Assembly: GCF_017811175.1 (NCBI RefSeq)
Contig: NZ_JACWIJ010000002.1
Coordinates: 496,001-560,000 of the forward strand
DNA length: 64,000 nt
Origin: Melaminivora jejuensis
GTDB lineage: Bacteria > Pseudomonadota > Gammaproteobacteria > Burkholderiales > Burkholderiaceae_C
Direction: 5' to 3'
Below the pieces are notes generated by a model. It was given only the letters and a program-made list of their open reading frames with translations, searched no databases and was not told the origin of the DNA. The translations under genes and the position numbers were made by a program. This document shows, piece after piece, positions 1-7,000 of this stretch. How positions within the stretch are numbered: the stretch's first letter is position 1; every line of letters begins with the position of its first letter.

Positions 1-497
1 GGCGGGCTGCAAGGTGGGCTTGCTGGGGAGTGATGGGTGTGAGGGAGTTGGCGCTTTGCTGGCTCTTTGTGGCACCCTGCAGCTATGGAGATAGGGGAAC
101 CTGCTGGATAGGCGTCCAGTGCGCGTGAGGGCTTGCCGAGTGTGGCGGGAGGTAGCGTGTAGGTTGGGTTCACGGCGGTGGTCTCGCAACCACGGGGGTC
201 TGTTGGCTCTCGAAATAGCGGCTGGCCCGGTCTAGGGTGCTTTTCCAGGCGTCTGGGTTCTTCGGAGCTACGGGTTATGGAGGTCGCATTACCGTAAGGG
301 TGCGGGCGTACAGTCGTGACACGGGCTGTACGTAGCGGTTAGGTTTCTTCAAGTGGGGTGTCGGGGGTGCAAATCCCCTCCCTTTCCAACGGGGTGAAGT
401 TGGCGCGGAGCTGGCAGGCGTACTGCTGGCACAGGGAGGCGTTTTGGTCGCCTCGGGGGTAGTTGCGCCTGATCGGTTTTTGGGGATTGGCGCTTTG
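1..497. repeat. Hairpin-rich ~495 bp direct repeat, copy A
   Basis: This stretch recurs almost base for base at 60129-60623 in the same orientation. The seen differences are one A/G substitution (433 against its partner) and a G run of five (455-459) against four. It has no convincing gene on either strand but holds several perfect dyads: GTGGT/ACCAC at 178-193, CGTACAG/CTGTACG at 307-332, GGGG/CCCC around GTGCAAAT at 363-378, and GAGGCG/CGCCTC at 436-454. Such a density of short-loop hairpins suggests a structured RNA or a recombination or replication site. I do not recognise a known RNA family: it does not match what I know of tmRNA, RNase P or 6S RNA. The left end may lie outside the window. 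Confidence 0.6.
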
Positions 498-545
498 CCT
501 GGTGGTGGGTTTTCTCTGGGCGCTCGGATACCCTGTGCCGTTTGC

Positions 546-567
546 GACCGGCCAAATTTAGCCGGTG
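546..567. repeat. Degenerate CCAAATTT palindrome
   Basis: This is an imperfect copy of a palindrome that is perfect at 41201-41222 and 41340-41361 (core GGCCAAATTTGGCC). One base of the right half differs here. It lies about 50 bp after the hairpin-rich repeat. Confidence 0.4.
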
Positions 568-815
568 CTATTTTTTTGCGGCTGGGCTGGAGAGTCGGCG
601 GCGGACATGGCCTCTGCTGGCCTGGGCTGGCTGAATGCTGGTGAAGCCTTGGGGTGGCCTATCACTGCGCATCCCCGCAGGACAAAAAAGCCGTATGGAC
701 CGAGCAGCAGCCTGCGGCAACGCCCATCCACCAGGAAGATTGGCCGATGGTTTGCCATGTCTCCAGGGCAATGCCCATCAGGACAACAAGCAATCCGAAC
801 GCCGGGCGCAGGACA

Positions 816-1064
816 TCAATGGTGCATGTCTTGTTCGCTGGCATCGCGGGGTGGCGCTCCCTTCAAGCCATAGTCGCCCAGCGAGAAATACATCCCCAGT
901 GTTGGCCCGAAGGGCAGGGCAGCCAACGCCAGCAAAACGAGATCGCCACGAAAGATGGCAGCAGCAGCGATCCAGGCAAGACAGATGCAATTGAGTAGCA
1001 AAAGCCGCTGGATGCTGCGGCGTGTAATGGGCGGCTGGTGGCGGGGCAGGCGCAGGAAAGACAT
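816..1064 (-). CDS. Possible small membrane protein, hypothetical
   Basis: An 82-residue frame with two hydrophobic stretches, around residues 20-37 (LLLLNCICLAWIAAAAIF) and 43-60 (LVLLALAALPFGPTLGMYF), consistent with a two-helix inner-membrane protein. Its end overlaps a second short frame (662-844) that is also hydrophobic (FGLLVVLMGIAL), so the two could be coupled genes or one gene broken by a frameshift. The start lies about 20 bp from the end of the IS256-family element, so an original upstream promoter may have been lost. I do not recognise a family. The frames may be non-functional remnants. Confidence 0.3.
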   Translation of the reverse strand: MSFLRLPRHQPPITRRSIQRLLLLNCICLAWIAAAAIFRGDLVLLALAALPFGPTLGMYFSLGDYGLKGAPPRDASEQDMHH

Positions 1065-1086
1065 AGCCCAGTATGGAGCAAGAAAT

Positions 1087-2418
1087 GGGCGTGTCCGAAT
1101 TTTTGTGTAAACGGGTCGGACTTCAATTGACGGAGATGCGGTCTCCGAACTGAATGGTAAAGCGGGTCAGCGCGGCCTTTCAATCCCGGATGGGCATGGT
1201 CCACTTCTGGCTGATGTTGCGCAGCGCCAGGTAGAACAGCTTGGTCAGCGCCTCGTCGCTGGGGAACGAGCCCCGGTTCTTGGTCAGCTTCCTCAGGCTC
1301 ATGTTCACCGACTCGATGGCGTTGGTGGTGTAGATGACCTTGCGGATTTCCAGCGGGTAGTCAAAGAACGGGGTCAAGCGACTCCAGTTCCTGCGCCAGG
1401 ACTGGCCGATGGGCAGGTACTCGGCATCCCATCGGGCCTCGAACTATGCGAGCATCAGTTCGGCCTCCTCGGCGGTGGCGGCCGTGTAGATGCGGCGCAG
1501 GTCGGCCGCCACTTCCTTGCGGCGCTTGCATGAGACGTAGTTCAGGCTGTGGCGCACCATGTGAACGATGCACAGTTGTACCACCGCCTTGGGGAACACC
1601 GCCTCGATGGCGTCCGGGAAGCCCTTGAGCCCATCGACACAGGCAATGAAGATGTCCTGCACGCCCCGGTTGCGCAGTTCGGTCACAACCTGCAGCCAGA
1701 ACTTGGCACCCTCGGTCTGCGCCAGCCACAGACCCAGCACCTCCTTCTCGCCCGTCATGGTGATGCCGATGGCCAGGTACACCGCCTTGACCCGCACCGC
1801 GCCCTCGCGCACCTTCACGTGGATGCAGTCCAGATAGACGATGGGGTAAATCGGCTCCAGCGGTCTGGCCTGCCAGGCCTTGACCTCATCGGCCACGGCA
1901 TCGGTCACCGAGGAAATCAAGCTGGGTGAGACCTCGGTGCCATACATCTCTTCGAGATGGGCCTGTATCTCGCGCACCGTCATGCCACGGGCGTACAGCG
2001 AGATGATTTTGTCGTCGAAGCCGGCCCAGCGGGTCTGGTGCTTGGGGATGAGCTGAGGCTCGAAGCTGCCATGGCGCTCGCGTGGCACTTCGATGGGCAA
2101 TTCGCCGAACTCGCCCTTGAGGGTCTTCTTGCTCTTGCCGTTGCGGGTGTTGCCAGCGGGGTTGGCCACCGCCTCGTTGCGTTCATGGCCCAGGTGCTCA
2201 GTCAGCTCAGCGTCCAAAGCTCGCTCGACCAGCAGCTTGGTCAACTGCTTGAGCAGTCCGTTCTCGCCGATGAGGTCTTCGGGCTTCTTGTAGTTGGCCA
2301 GCAGACCAGAGAGCAGTTCTTCGGGTACGTCGTGTTTCTTGGTGTTCATTGTGCTTACGGACAGGCCGGCTTGCGCCGGCGGTGGATTGTCCGTTTACAC
2401 AAATTTCTGCACACCCTC
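1087..2418 (-). mobile_element. IS256-family element, copy 1 (full length, transposase inactivated)
   Basis: The element is bounded by imperfect terminal inverted repeats: GGGCGTGTCCGAATTTTTGT at the left, and at the right the reverse complement of a sequence ending in CACACCCTC. Both ends share a TTTGTGTAAACGG-type core. The length of 1332 bp is normal for IS256 relatives. Flanks show no 8-9 bp target duplication, so one side was probably lost or rearranged. It cuts into the phage fragment on its right. A second copy with a 229-bp internal deletion is at 35935-37037. Confidence 0.85.
1123..2349 (-). pseudogene. IS256-family (MULE-type) transposase with two premature stops
   Basis: Read through, the frame gives about 408 residues, normal for IS256-family DDE transposases. 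The N-terminal part ([20 protein letters not shown]) and the region with [12 protein letters not shown], which holds the first catalytic Asp, are intact. Translation stops at TAG (1444-1446) after residue 301, and again at TGA (1180-1182) where relatives have Trp in MPIRDW. The C-terminal YTTNAIESVNMSLRK block follows the first stop. Both stops fit single transitions and both are also in copy 2, so this is an inherited dead lineage rather than sequencing noise. It could move only with enzyme supplied by an intact relative. Confidence 0.8.
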
Positions 2419-2599
2419 CACCCTGGCGCAGCTGCGCGGCTTTGTGGCGGCCACGGTGCGCAGCGATGCAATGCGGGACGCGCGCCTGTTGTCCCTGGTG
2501 GCGACGGCCACACGCGGTGACGCACGCCACCTCGACCAGACGTTCGAGCGACTCACCGACCAAGCTTTGAACCATGCGCATCGCCATTCGCATCGATAG
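2419..2599 (+). pseudogene. C-terminal remnant of a phage virion gene
   Basis: An open frame runs straight out of the IS256 end and ends at 2597-2599, overlapping the start of the next phage gene by 26 bp. The 60 residues (LAQLRGFVAATVRSDAMRD, ending in HRHSHR) look like the tail of a structural or head-tail connector protein, given the close overlap with the following phage gene. The N-terminal part was removed by the IS or an adjacent deletion. The exact family cannot be named from this piece. Confidence 0.5.
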
Positions 2600-3215
2600 C
2601 AAGGACGCCCAGGCACAGTTGCGCCGCTGGGGTGGAGAGTACCGGGACAAGGTCAAAAAAGCCGTGGCGCGCGCCATGGCCGCCGAGGCCCGGGAGATCA
2701 AGGAGGACGTACGCGCCCATGTCGCGGGCCAGATGGCCGTGGTGAAGAAATCTTTCCTCAAGGGTTTCAGTGCCAAGGTGCTGGACAAGAACCCCAACCG
2801 TCTGCCCGCGCTCTACGTGGGTTCGCGCATTCCCTGGTCGAGGATGCACGAACGCGGGGGCAGCATCGGCGCTCGGATGCTGATCCCGTTGCACGGGCGT
2901 GTGGGCAGAAAGCGCTTCAAGGCGCAGATCGCCGAGCTCATGCGCGGCGGCAACGCCTACTTCATCAAGAACAAGCGGGGCAACATCGTGCTGATGGCCG
3001 AGAACATCAAGGAGCACGACCGGCCCCTGTCGGACTTCAAGCGCCGTTATCGCAAAGCCGAAGGCATCAAAAAATTGAAACGCGGTGCAGATATCCCGAT
3101 TGCCGTGCTGGTGCCCCGGGTGGTGCTCAAAAAACGCTTGAACATCGAACGCCTGGTGGCCGGTCGCATCCCGGGCTTGGCGGCTGCCATGGAGAAATCC
3201 CTCTCGGCCCTGTGA
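2574..3215 (+). CDS. Phage tail-region protein (DUF6441-like)
   Basis: A 213-residue basic protein (MRIAIRIDSKDAQAQLRRWG at the start) with the layout of small tail-completion or minor tail proteins: a helical Lys/Arg/Ala-rich N-terminus, then YVGSRIPWSRMHERGG and IPLHGRVGRKRF, and a helical C-terminus. The overlap with the preceding frame and the tape-measure start 740 bp downstream place it in a prophage tail operon. The opposite-strand toxin-antitoxin pair sits between it and the tape measure. The family name is my best match from memory. It is probably no longer functional because its operon is truncated on both sides. Confidence 0.6.
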   Translation: MRIAIRIDSKDAQAQLRRWGGEYRDKVKKAVARAMAAEAREIKEDVRAHVAGQMAVVKKSFLKGFSAKVLDKNPNRLPALYVGSRIPWSRMHERGGSIGARMLIPLHGRVGRKRFKAQIAELMRGGNAYFIKNKRGNIVLMAENIKEHDRPLSDFKRRYRKAEGIKKLKRGADIPIAVLVPRVVLKKRLNIERLVAGRIPGLAAAMEKSLSAL

Positions 3216-3224
3216 CCGCAGGCC

Positions 3225-3635
3225 TCAATCCCAGGGGTTGATGAGTGGCACATCAAGTCCCGCAAAGTCCTTGGTATTGCGCGTCACCAGCGTCAGATCG
3301 TTGTGTAACGCGGTGGCCGCCAGCAACGCATCGATGGCGGGCAAGGGGCGCGCGGCCTGCGCCATCAAACGGCCCCAGCGGTCGGCGGTGGCGGCGTCGA
3401 TGGTGAGTACCCGGCCGACGAAGTAGTTCGGCAGCTCCACCTCCAGCCAGTCGAGCAGGGTTTGTTTGCGGGCAGGCTCTTGCACCCGTTCCAGCCCCTT
3501 GCGGATCTCGCCCAGCGTCAGCACGCTCAGGAACAAGGACTGGCGCGGGCGCGCTTGCAGCCAAGCCACGACCCGTGGATCGGGCGCCTTGCGCCGCAGC
3601 TCGGACAGGACGTTGGTGTCGATCAGATAGCTCAC
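3225..3635 (-). CDS. vapC: VapC-type PIN-domain ribonuclease toxin
   Basis: A 136-residue PIN-domain protein. The acidic residues that bind Mg in this family are visible: Asp6 (YLIDTNVLSEL), Glu43 (TLGEIRKG), Asp102 (LPAIDALLAATAL) and Asp123 (TRNTKDFAGL). VapC enzymes cleave RNA, often initiator tRNA, and are neutralised by the partner antitoxin. The gene overlaps the antitoxin gene upstream by 4 bp (3632-3635), so the two are translationally coupled. The pair lies on the minus strand inside a plus-strand phage tail operon, the typical position of a moron. All four acidic residues are present, so it looks intact. Confidence 0.9.
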   Translation of the reverse strand: MSYLIDTNVLSELRRKAPDPRVVAWLQARPRQSLFLSVLTLGEIRKGLERVQEPARKQTLLDWLEVELPNYFVGRVLTIDAATADRWGRLMAQAARPLPAIDALLAATALHNDLTLVTRNTKDFAGLDVPLINPWD

Positions 3636-3883
3636 AAGTCCACCTCGCGCGCCAGGCTGCGGTCGCGCTCGAACGCGATGTCCTCGTCTCCGTACAGCGG
3701 GGACTGGCGCATGAAGTCCACCAGCGAGGCTTCGTTGCCGCTGAGGCGGTCAAACAGCTCCTTGGAGATGACCACGGCCACCGAGCGGCCATGCACGGTG
3801 ATTTCTTGCGGGCCGTCATCGGCGGCTTGCTTGACCACCTCAGAAAACCGCGCCTTGGCGGTCTGCATTTGCCAGGTGTGCAT
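3632..3883 (-). CDS. Phd/YefM-type antitoxin
   Basis: An 83-residue protein with a Phd/YefM N-terminal fold: MQTAKARFSEVVKQAADDGP, then QEITVHGRSVAVVISKELFDRL. This domain dimerises and binds DNA, while the acidic C-terminal tail (SLVDFMRQSPLYGDEDIAF) would block the toxin. It lies directly upstream of the PIN toxin gene. A good ribosome-binding site (AAGGAG) precedes the ATG. A dyad overlapping a likely -10 element lies 26-44 bp upstream, the normal arrangement for autorepression by the complex. Confidence 0.88.
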   Translation of the reverse strand: MHTWQMQTAKARFSEVVKQAADDGPQEITVHGRSVAVVISKELFDRLSGNEASLVDFMRQSPLYGDEDIAFERDRSLAREVDL

Positions 3884-3908
3884 GGGTGATCTCCTTTCTA
3901 TCGTGAAT

Positions 3909-3927
3909 TCTGACTATACAAGTCAGA
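3909..3927 (-). promoter_or_regulatory. Candidate toxin-antitoxin operator/promoter
   Basis: A dyad with arms TCTGAC and GTCAGA surrounds TTGTATA on the minus strand, so the candidate -10 (TATAGT) is buried in the palindrome. This fits autorepression of the Phd-type antitoxin and PIN toxin operon. No experimental support. Confidence 0.5.
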
Positions 3928-3954
3928 TTTTGCACTTTAACCGATTCCAGGACT

Positions 3955-4355
3955 ATGGCCAACCGCATCTCCGTGCTCGTCGCCCTTGAAGGTGCCGACG
4001 AAGGGCTCAAGCGCGCCGTCGCCTCGGCCGAAAAATCCCTGGGCGAACTCTCGCAAACCGCCAAAACCGCAGGTGATAAGGCCGCTGCCGGGATGGCCGA
4101 GGTCAAGGCTGGTATGACGGCCTTTGGCGAACAGATCAACCGTGCCAAGACGCAGCTGCTGGCGTTTGTGACCATCAACTGGGCGGCTGGCAAGGTGCAG
4201 GAGGTCGTGCAAATCGCCGACGCCTGGAACATGATGGGCGCGCGCTTGAAGCTTGCCACCGCAGGCAGCCGCGAGTACGCCGTCGCGCAAAAGGAGTTGT
4301 TCGCCATCGCCCAGCGCATCGGCGTGCCGATCCAGGAAACCGCCACCCTCTACGG
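3955..4355 (+). pseudogene. Phage tail tape-measure protein, N-terminal fragment
   Basis: About 134 residues (MANRISVLVALEGADEGLKR at the start) with the alanine-rich helical N-terminus of tape-measure proteins, including AGDKAAAGMAEVKAGM and FAIAQRIGVPIQETATLYG. Tape-measure proteins set tail length and are normally many hundreds of residues. Here the frame runs into the left end of the IS4-family element at 4356 and the rest is not in the window. The prophage is therefore a remnant. Its start lies 71 bp from the divergent antitoxin start, so the regulatory regions are adjacent. Confidence 0.65.
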
Positions 4356-5604
4356 CATCTCGTTATACACAACTCACCCCAGCCCGGCCTCGCGCATGTA
4401 GCGCACCCCGGCCACAAACGCCGCTACGTCCTGCATTCCCAACCAGATCGTCTTGGCGCCGGGCTCACCATCGCCCTTGCGTGCCAGAAACCCACCGCGC
4501 TGTGCGATCAGCCGCAGCACCGTATTGAGCTGGGGCACCTCCTTGGGCGGTTTTTTCTTGTTCAAGATGAACGCCGCGTGCCACTCTTGGGTCTCCAGCA
4601 GCAGATCGGCGGGCAATTCGGGCAGGGTGCGTCCCAGACGCATCAAGCGGTTGATGCGCCAGGCAATCACCATGTACAGCGCCAGGGCCGTTTGCAGCGC
4701 CTGGGTGTTGCCCAGCTGCAGGCGCTGGACTTGGCAGCCTTCCTTGAGCACCAGAAAAAACAGCTCGATTTCCCAGCGCGCCCGGTACCAGTCGATCAGC
4801 TCACAGGCCTGCTCCAAGGTGACGGCCTGGCGGTTGCTCAGCAGCCGCCAGACCACGGGCTGCACTCCCGGCGGGGGATCGATCTCGGTGGCTATCAGGC
4901 AGCTGACTTCGATGCGGCCCTGGCGGCTGTCCTTGACAACGACACGCCGCACGCGCACCTCTTGTTTGACGCTGCGCGCCTTGCGGCCACGACCGGCGGC
5001 AATCTCAAAGCGCACGCACCCCAGCGGCGCGCTGTCCATCACGTTTTGCCACAGCTTGCCGCCTTCGGGCAGGACGCGGTTGTGCTTGCAGCGCACCAGA
5101 TAATCGGCTGGATAGTCCAGCTCACCGGCTTGGGCTCGCGTGCCCACATCCAGGCGTCGGTCACGCCCAGCGGTTCACGCTGCGGGGTGATGACGTAAGT
5201 GGGGTGCAGGTACATGCCGCGCTGGGCTTCGTAGCTCAGCGGCCCCAGGCCCTGCATTTGCTGGCCGTTGTAGTCCAGCTCCGTGGTGTCTTGCAGGCAC
5301 AGCACCAGCGGGTGCGCGGCCATGCGCTGGACGCTGGCTTGCCAGTGCGGCTGCATCACGTCCTCCCAGGACAGGCGGTCGTTGTTCAAGAAACGGTAGG
5401 CCGCAATCGTCTCTGTCCAATTGCTGCAGGCGTTGGGAATGCTCGCCGTCGGCTTGGCGGCCAGGCGTTCGGCCAGCAGCACCGCCCGCTTGTTCAGCCG
5501 TGCATCGCCCAGATCGAGGGTTTCAAATTCTTGGGCTGCCCAGCTCATCGGTTTGTTTCTTTACGGAGAACTGCGGATGGTAGAGGGTTGTGTATAACGA
5601 GATG
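4356..5604 (-). mobile_element. IS4-family element, copy 1
   Basis: Perfect 18-bp terminal repeats: CATCTCGTTATACACAAC at the left and its reverse complement at the right. The length is 1249 bp, exactly that of copy 2 at 56262-57510. No target duplication is visible at either side. It truncates the phage tape-measure gene. A third trace, only the left 36 bp, lies at 32507-32542. Confidence 0.85.
4374..5548 (-). pseudogene. IS4-family transposase, frame-disrupted
   Basis: Two overlapping frames: residues 1-169 (4 start codons' worth of N-terminus, MSWAAQEFETLDLGDARLNK, frame 5039-5548) and a 257-residue C-terminal part (4374-5147). The first catalytic Asp lies in LCLQDTTELDY. The Y-R-E-K signature is present in YRARWEIELFFLVLKEG. 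Between WMWAREPK and GELDYPADYLVRCKHNR the sequence that in IS4 relatives carries the second catalytic Asp (a VADREAD-type motif) is missing, so I infer an internal deletion plus frame change. The frame-joined total of about 391 residues is short for the family. Copy 2 has the same lesion. Confidence 0.75.
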
Positions 5605-5658
5605 GGCAGAGCCTTGGGTATAAAGTGGCTCGTTTCTTCGGTCTTCTGGGGCGGTGAT

Positions 5659-6723
5659 TTACGCGACCTGCAGTGTCGGATAGTCTGTATAGCCCTTGGC
5701 GCCACCTGAGTAGAACGTGTTGGTGTCAGGCGCGTTCAGCGGTGCCTTGGCCCTGATGCGTGTGGGCAGGTCCGGGTTAGCCAGGAAGGCGGTGCCAAAG
5801 GCCACAGCGTCAAGCTTGCCTGCGGCGATGGCCGCCTCGGCTTCGTCAGCGCTGTAGCCCATGTTGCCCACCAACACGCCTTTGTACTTCTCACGCGCTA
5901 CGGGCATGACATCGGCCTTTTGCACGCCGAAGAAGTCGGCCCGCATCACGTGCAGGTAAGCCAGCTTGAAGGCGTTGAGCTTGTCGGCCAAGAAACCGAT
6001 GAGGGCCAGCGGATCGCTGTCCTTCATGCTGTTGTAGCTGTTGAGTGGCGACAGGCGCAGACCCACACGCTCGGAACCGATGGCCTGGGTCACGGCGGTG
6101 AGTACCTCGAACAGCAAGCGTGCACGGTTTTCCAGCGATCCGCCGTAAGCATCGGTGCGCTGGTTGGGCGTGTCGCGCAGAAACTGGTCAATCAGGTAGC
6201 CGTTGGCGCCGTGTACTTCCACACCATCAAAGCCGGCGGCAATGGCGTTGCGTGCGCCTTGAGCAAACGCAGCCACGATGCCGGGAATCTCTTCGACGGT
6301 CAGGGGGCGGGGCACCGCGTGCGGCACCTTGCCTTGGGGCGTGTGGATCTCACCCTCAATAGCGGTGGCGCTGCTGGAGACAATGGGGGCGCCATCGGCA
6401 GCGCCAGGGTAGGCTGCGCGGCCAGCGTGCCAGATCTGCATGAAGATGCGTCCGCCCTTGGCGTGCACCGCGTCGGTCACCTGCCTCCAGGCTGCAATCT
6501 GCGCGTCGTTGTAGATGCCAGGCTCATTGACGAAGGCCGATGTACCGGGCGCCACCATGGTGCATTCGGAAATCAGCAGGCCGCCGGTGGCTCGCTGGCT
6601 GTAGTACTCGGCCATCAGCGCGTTGGGCATGTGGCCAGCGTCGGCACGGGTGCGGGTCAGCGGTGCCAGAAGGATGCGGTTGGGCAGGGTGAGAGAACCT
6701 ACTTGAAGTGGATTGAATAGCAT
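5659..6723 (-). CDS. nemA: Old yellow enzyme-type alkene reductase
   Basis: A 354-residue flavin-dependent TIM-barrel oxidoreductase of the NemA/OYE family. It reduces activated C=C bonds (enones, maleimides) with NAD(P)H. Visible features: the start block NPLQVGSLTLPNRILLAPLTR, the substrate-binding pair His171 and Asn174 in DGVEVHGANGYLIDQF, and the FMN-binding GNMGYSADEAEAAI and VAFGTAFLANPDLP segments. The length is normal for the family. It sits alone, downstream of an IS4-family end. The gene looks intact and is likely cytoplasmic. The symbol is by family resemblance only. Confidence 0.85.
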   Translation of the reverse strand: MLFNPLQVGSLTLPNRILLAPLTRTRADAGHMPNALMAEYYSQRATGGLLISECTMVAPGTSAFVNEPGIYNDAQIAAWRQVTDAVHAKGGRIFMQIWHAGRAAYPGAADGAPIVSSSATAIEGEIHTPQGKVPHAVPRPLTVEEIPGIVAAFAQGARNAIAAGFDGVEVHGANGYLIDQFLRDTPNQRTDAYGGSLENRARLLFEVLTAVTQAIGSERVGLRLSPLNSYNSMKDSDPLALIGFLADKLNAFKLAYLHVMRADFFGVQKADVMPVAREKYKGVLVGNMGYSADEAEAAIAAGKLDAVAFGTAFLANPDLPTRIRAKAPLNAPDTNTFYSGGAKGYTDYPTLQVA

Positions 6724-6782
6724 GTGGATGAAAAGCCAGATTAGTGAACAGAAAACAGTGGTAAAGCTAATGTAGGTAGACG

Positions 6783-6840
6783 CATAAGCTGAGAAAAAGA
6801 CCCATAAGTTGAGAAAAAGCGCCCCATAAGCTGAGAATCC
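6783..6840. repeat. Three tandem CATAAG(C/T)TGAGAA repeats
   Basis: The 13-mer occurs at 6783, 6803 and 6825 with 20- and 22-bp spacing, and the first two share the longer run ending AAAAAG. Spaced repeats like these resemble the multiple transposase-binding sites near IS21-family ends, or a regulator array. No transposase gene is next to them. The set lies 160 bp upstream of the SEC-C gene. Confidence 0.5.
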
Positions 6841-7000
6841 GAGGCGCGCCGGTCCTCAGCCGCCCGCAGCGCCTGCGGCGCGGGCCCCAGCAGAACGTCC
6901 TTCAAGCCATCGCGCGCCCTCTCCGACCCCAGGGCTTGGGTGCTCATCGGCTGGTGCGCGTCGAAGACGCCCAGTCGAACGTGAACTAAAGGGGACAACA

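Noticed and set aside
1..497. tmRNA or tRNA-like call because of the GGGGGTGCAAATCCCC arm
   Set aside because: The loop resembles a T-arm, but there is no CCA end, no acceptor stem and no tag-peptide frame. I only call it a structured repeat.
444..998. Plus-strand frames of 60-120 residues over the first kilobase
   Set aside because: They overlap each other and the hairpin repeat, have no ribosome-binding sites and no motifs. They look like GC-rich chance frames.
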